7,758 nt of DNA from Thermotogaceae bacterium (GTDB taxonomy: Bacteria; Thermotogota; Thermotogae; B21-G9; HyVt-16). The notes below the pieces were generated by a model. It did no database searches. It was not told where the DNA came from and saw only the letters and a list, made by a program, of their open reading frames with translations. The DNA is taken from NCBI GenBank assembly GCA_011043375.1, contig DQYP01000121.1, positions 1-7,758 on the forward strand, written 5' to 3'. A program made the position numbers and the translations under genes. Positions 6,119 through 7,758 of the stretch are shown here, in pieces (within the stretch, counting starts at the first letter, position 1; each line of letters opens with the position of its first letter).

Positions 6119-6234
6119 CTCGCTTACCTAGCCGACATGATCTAAAATTATGGTGGGCAAGCGGGTGATGGGTTATGGGCAAATCACTGAAATCTTGGCA
6201 CCCGCTTACCCACCCTACATTGATCTAAAAAATT
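6119..6234. repeat. MITE/REP-like inverted repeat with a duplicated right end
   Basis: A 16-base inverted repeat with one mismatch (6152-6167 against 6199-6214, arms GGTGGGCAAGCGGGTG and CACCCGCTTACCCACC) encloses a 31-base loop. Exact 10-base direct repeats, TGATCTAAAA, flank it (6138-6147 and 6221-6230) and could be a target duplication. However, 6119-6149 resembles 6201-6234 along its whole length (CGCTTACC, then ACAT, then GATCTAAAA), so a second, degenerate copy of the right end fits better. No transposase is present; mobilisation in trans would be required. Confidence 0.65.
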
Positions 6235-6238
6235 CACT

Positions 6239-6511
6239 ATGACACCTTCAACGCTGATTCAAACTTTATTCGGTTCCTTATTAAATAACCCCGCCATTGT
6301 CGAAGTCGCTTCACAAGTGGGCGGTTCGGTGTTCTCGGTTTTAAGAAAAGATTTTACAATCAGGCTGTCCAAAAAGAGGCTGCTTTCCGTAAGCAAACCA
6401 TCACCCAGAAAGTGGGAATAGACTATTAAGGCATTAGAAGCTATAAATTTCAAAAAGGCGAAAGGGCGAACACGCCCACATGAAATGATTTTTCTGAACA
6501 TCTATAGATAA
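6239..6511 (+). pseudogene. Possible small gene broken by two frameshifts
   Basis: The ATG at 6239 opens MTPSTLIQTLFGSLLNNPAI and on to about SVFSVLRKDF; this frame stops at 6419-6421. A neighbouring frame then gives FYNQAVQKEAAFRKQTITQK followed by VGIDY (stop near 6427). The original frame resumes with IKALEAINFKKAKGRTRP and HEMIFLNIYR, ending at TAA 6509-6511, 13 bases before the ATPase start. All three pieces have protein-like composition and join in order, which suggests a ~90-residue gene with two nearly compensating indels. No family is recognised and no clear ribosome site precedes the ATG. Alternatively only the 60-residue ORF at 6239-6421 exists, or nothing is coding here. Confidence 0.33.
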
Positions 6512-6524
6512 CAGAGGAGACAGT

Positions 6525-7619
6525 ATGAAACAAGCCAAGATTCAACATCTCAAACTATCCCATTTCAAAAGTATTGATACGTTGGAATTAAGGCATCTTA
6601 ATGATTTTTCTGTATTTGCGGGTGCTAATGGTAGTGGTAAAAGTAATTTTTTTGATGCGCTGGATTTCGTGAGTCGTTTTATGCGTCATGGGATAACCGA
6701 TGCGCTGCGTTGGCATGGCGGATTTGATCTGATTCATTCTATTCAAGAAAATGAAGAGTCTGCTCGGCGATTTGAGTTTGAAATTGAGTGTATTTTGCCC
6801 ACCACTCTGGAAAATCATTTAATTGATACCCAGTATCAATACCAATTAATCATTAATTCGTTAGATACTGATCCAGAAATCAACGAACAACTTTTTATTA
6901 ATCAAGAAAAGACACTCATTAGAAATGAGAGTTTGGGCATTAATTTGCCAAAAGAATTTAATCCTTTTCGAGAGAGGCTTGAGTATTCAGGGCTATCTGC
7001 GATACCCAGATTGCCATTAAGTGCATTATTAAGAAATATCAGTATCTATCGCATTGATAACCCTTTTAGGGCCCATGATCAGGAGCAATCCAATCAAGAC
7101 GCTTCGGTGTTAAAATCCAACGCTTATAACCTAGCGAGTGTATTACGGCGTTTAGAACAGGATGATAATTTACGGGAAACGATTTTAGAATGGATGGAAA
7201 CCGTCGTTCCCAGCATTCAAGACATTAAAACTGAGCGGCAAAATTTAGCTAAAGAAGAAGGCAGACAATTTCCTGCTCATCTGATGTCAGATGGCACCAT
7301 TTACGCACTTAGTTTGTTAGTGGCGGTTTTGGATACACCTAAATATGGTTTGACTTTAATTGAAGAGCCTGAACGGGGTTTGCACCCTCAAGCTATTTTT
7401 GAATTGATTGACTTGATTCGTGAACAGGCTTCTCATTCTAATTCTATCTGGATGACTACCCATAGTGAATCAGTTGTGCGTCAATTAAAGCTCAATGAAC
7501 TGTGGTTAGTCGATAAAAAAAAGGGTAGAACCCAAATGAAATCGGCAGCCGCTGGTAGTTTACAACAAGCAGACTTAGCCCCTTTGGGTGTAGATGAAGC
7601 TTGGTTGTCTAATTCATGA
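6525..7619 (+). CDS. ABC/OLD-like AAA_21 family ATPase
   Basis: A complete 364-residue cytoplasmic ATPase of the RecF/OLD/SMC-like ABC class, near the COG4637-type predicted ATPases. It opens with IQHLKLSHFKSI, the usual 'l.l.nFksi' strand. Walker A is GANGSGKS (33-40, Lys39), the ABC signature position MSDGT (254-258), Walker B LTLIEEPE (276-283, catalytic Glu280), and the H-loop TTHSE has His313. All catalytic residues are present. No TOPRIM nuclease domain follows, unlike true OLD proteins. AGAGGAG (6513-6519) lies five bases before the ATG. Relatives often pair with a small downstream partner gene, but here the ATGA overlap at 7616 leads only to nine codons. A broken copy of its Walker A region lies at 5751. 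Likely roles are defence or DNA-related; the substrate is not visible. Confidence 0.9.
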   Translation: MKQAKIQHLKLSHFKSIDTLELRHLNDFSVFAGANGSGKSNFFDALDFVSRFMRHGITDALRWHGGFDLIHSIQENEESARRFEFEIECILPTTLENHLIDTQYQYQLIINSLDTDPEINEQLFINQEKTLIRNESLGINLPKEFNPFRERLEYSGLSAIPRLPLSALLRNISIYRIDNPFRAHDQEQSNQDASVLKSNAYNLASVLRRLEQDDNLRETILEWMETVVPSIQDIKTERQNLAKEEGRQFPAHLMSDGTIYALSLLVAVLDTPKYGLTLIEEPERGLHPQAIFELIDLIREQASHSNSIWMTTHSESVVRQLKLNELWLVDKKKGRTQMKSAAAGSLQQADLAPLGVDEAWLSNS

Positions 7620-7645
7620 TTGGCAACAAAGATATTAAGTACTGA
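7616..7645 (+). pseudogene. Nine-codon ORF at an ATGA overlap, possible remnant of a coupled partner gene
   Basis: ATG (7616-7618) overlaps the ATPase stop TGA (7617-7619), the classic arrangement for translational coupling. The frame reads MIGNKDIKY and then stops. It may be the stump of a lost partner gene cut off near the palindrome at 7658, or a chance ATG; the second is quite possible. Confidence 0.2.
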
Positions 7646-7657
7646 AGCACAAATAAA

Positions 7658-7753
7658 CAGGTATTTTGGGCAACCACAAGGGATTGCCCCTACGGGTACG
7701 GTTGTAGGGGCAATCCCTTGTGGTTGCCCCGATTGCTTCTATTAAAATACCTG
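7658..7753. repeat. Nested 96-bp palindrome, MITE-like
   Basis: The inner arms 7668-7693 and 7704-7729 are a perfect 26-base inverted repeat around a 10-base centre. The outer arms CAGGTATTTT (7658-7667) and AAAATACCTG (7744-7753) are a further perfect 10-base inverted repeat; 14 unpaired bases (7730-7743) separate inner and outer arms on the right. It starts 38 bases after the ATPase stop, so its transcript could also fold as a terminator-like hairpin, though no T tract follows. It encodes nothing. The G-rich arms differ sharply in composition from the surrounding DNA, as expected for a dispersed element copied by a transposase elsewhere in the genome. Confidence 0.88.
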
Positions 7754-7758
7754 AAAAT

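Noticed and set aside
5751..6234. CRISPR array
   Set aside because: The repeats here are 9-bp tandem copies or inverted repeats with no regular spacers, and no cas genes are present.
6259..6501. Minus-strand ORF of 80 codons
   Set aside because: It runs opposite to a region with better protein-like sequence on the + strand, is opposite to every other gene, and has no recognisable motif.
6588..6818. Minus-strand ORF of 76 codons
   Set aside because: It is antisense to the Walker A region of the intact ATPase gene.
7620..7739. Open frame continuing the ATPase past its stop through the palindrome
   Set aside because: The ATPase already has all its motifs and a normal length, and the extension is mostly translated palindrome repeat.

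Overview
The window is AT-rich accessory DNA in which every credible gene lies on the + strand. The long GC-rich palindromes in otherwise AT-rich DNA, the signalling-type STAND ATPases, the roadblock protein and the HTH/PIN pair suggest a large-genome, repeat-rich bacterium, for example a Beggiatoa/Thiotrichales-type gammaproteobacterium. A filamentous cyanobacterium is a less likely alternative. This placement is inferred from style only; no rRNA or marker gene is present.

Layout. Positions 1-617 hold a roadblock/LC7-like protein whose frame is open to the left edge, followed by a strong hairpin terminator (656-697). Positions 906-5638 form a compact four-gene unit bounded by that terminator and a second one (5666-5721). 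The genes are: (1) a membrane-anchored STAND/AAA-like ATPase with degraded Walker motifs; (2) an XRE-type HTH protein; (3) a VapC-like PIN-domain ribonuclease that overlaps it; and (4) a 920-residue protein with an intact STAND-type ATPase, a winged helix, TPR repeats and a second P-loop domain resembling ParA/MinD. Spacings are 1 nt, a 14-nt overlap and 27 nt, so co-transcription is likely. This unit is the best candidate in the window for an undescribed system. A plausible but unproven reading is a toxin-antitoxin module embedded between a membrane-bound, probably inactive ATPase and an active ATPase/TPR sensor, in a conflict or signalling role.

Positions 5722-6524 are a graveyard of decaying genes and repeats. 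They contain a relic of the Walker A region of the downstream ATPase gene, a frameshifted gene for a small exported protein carrying a 9-bp tandem repeat, a MITE-like inverted repeat with a duplicated end, and a probably frameshifted small gene just upstream of the last gene.

Positions 6525-7619 encode an intact 364-residue ABC/OLD-like ATPase (AAA_21 type). Its stop overlaps an ATG that opens only a 9-codon ORF, so any translationally coupled partner is absent or lost. The window ends in a nested 96-bp palindrome (7658-7753), probably a MITE-like repeat.
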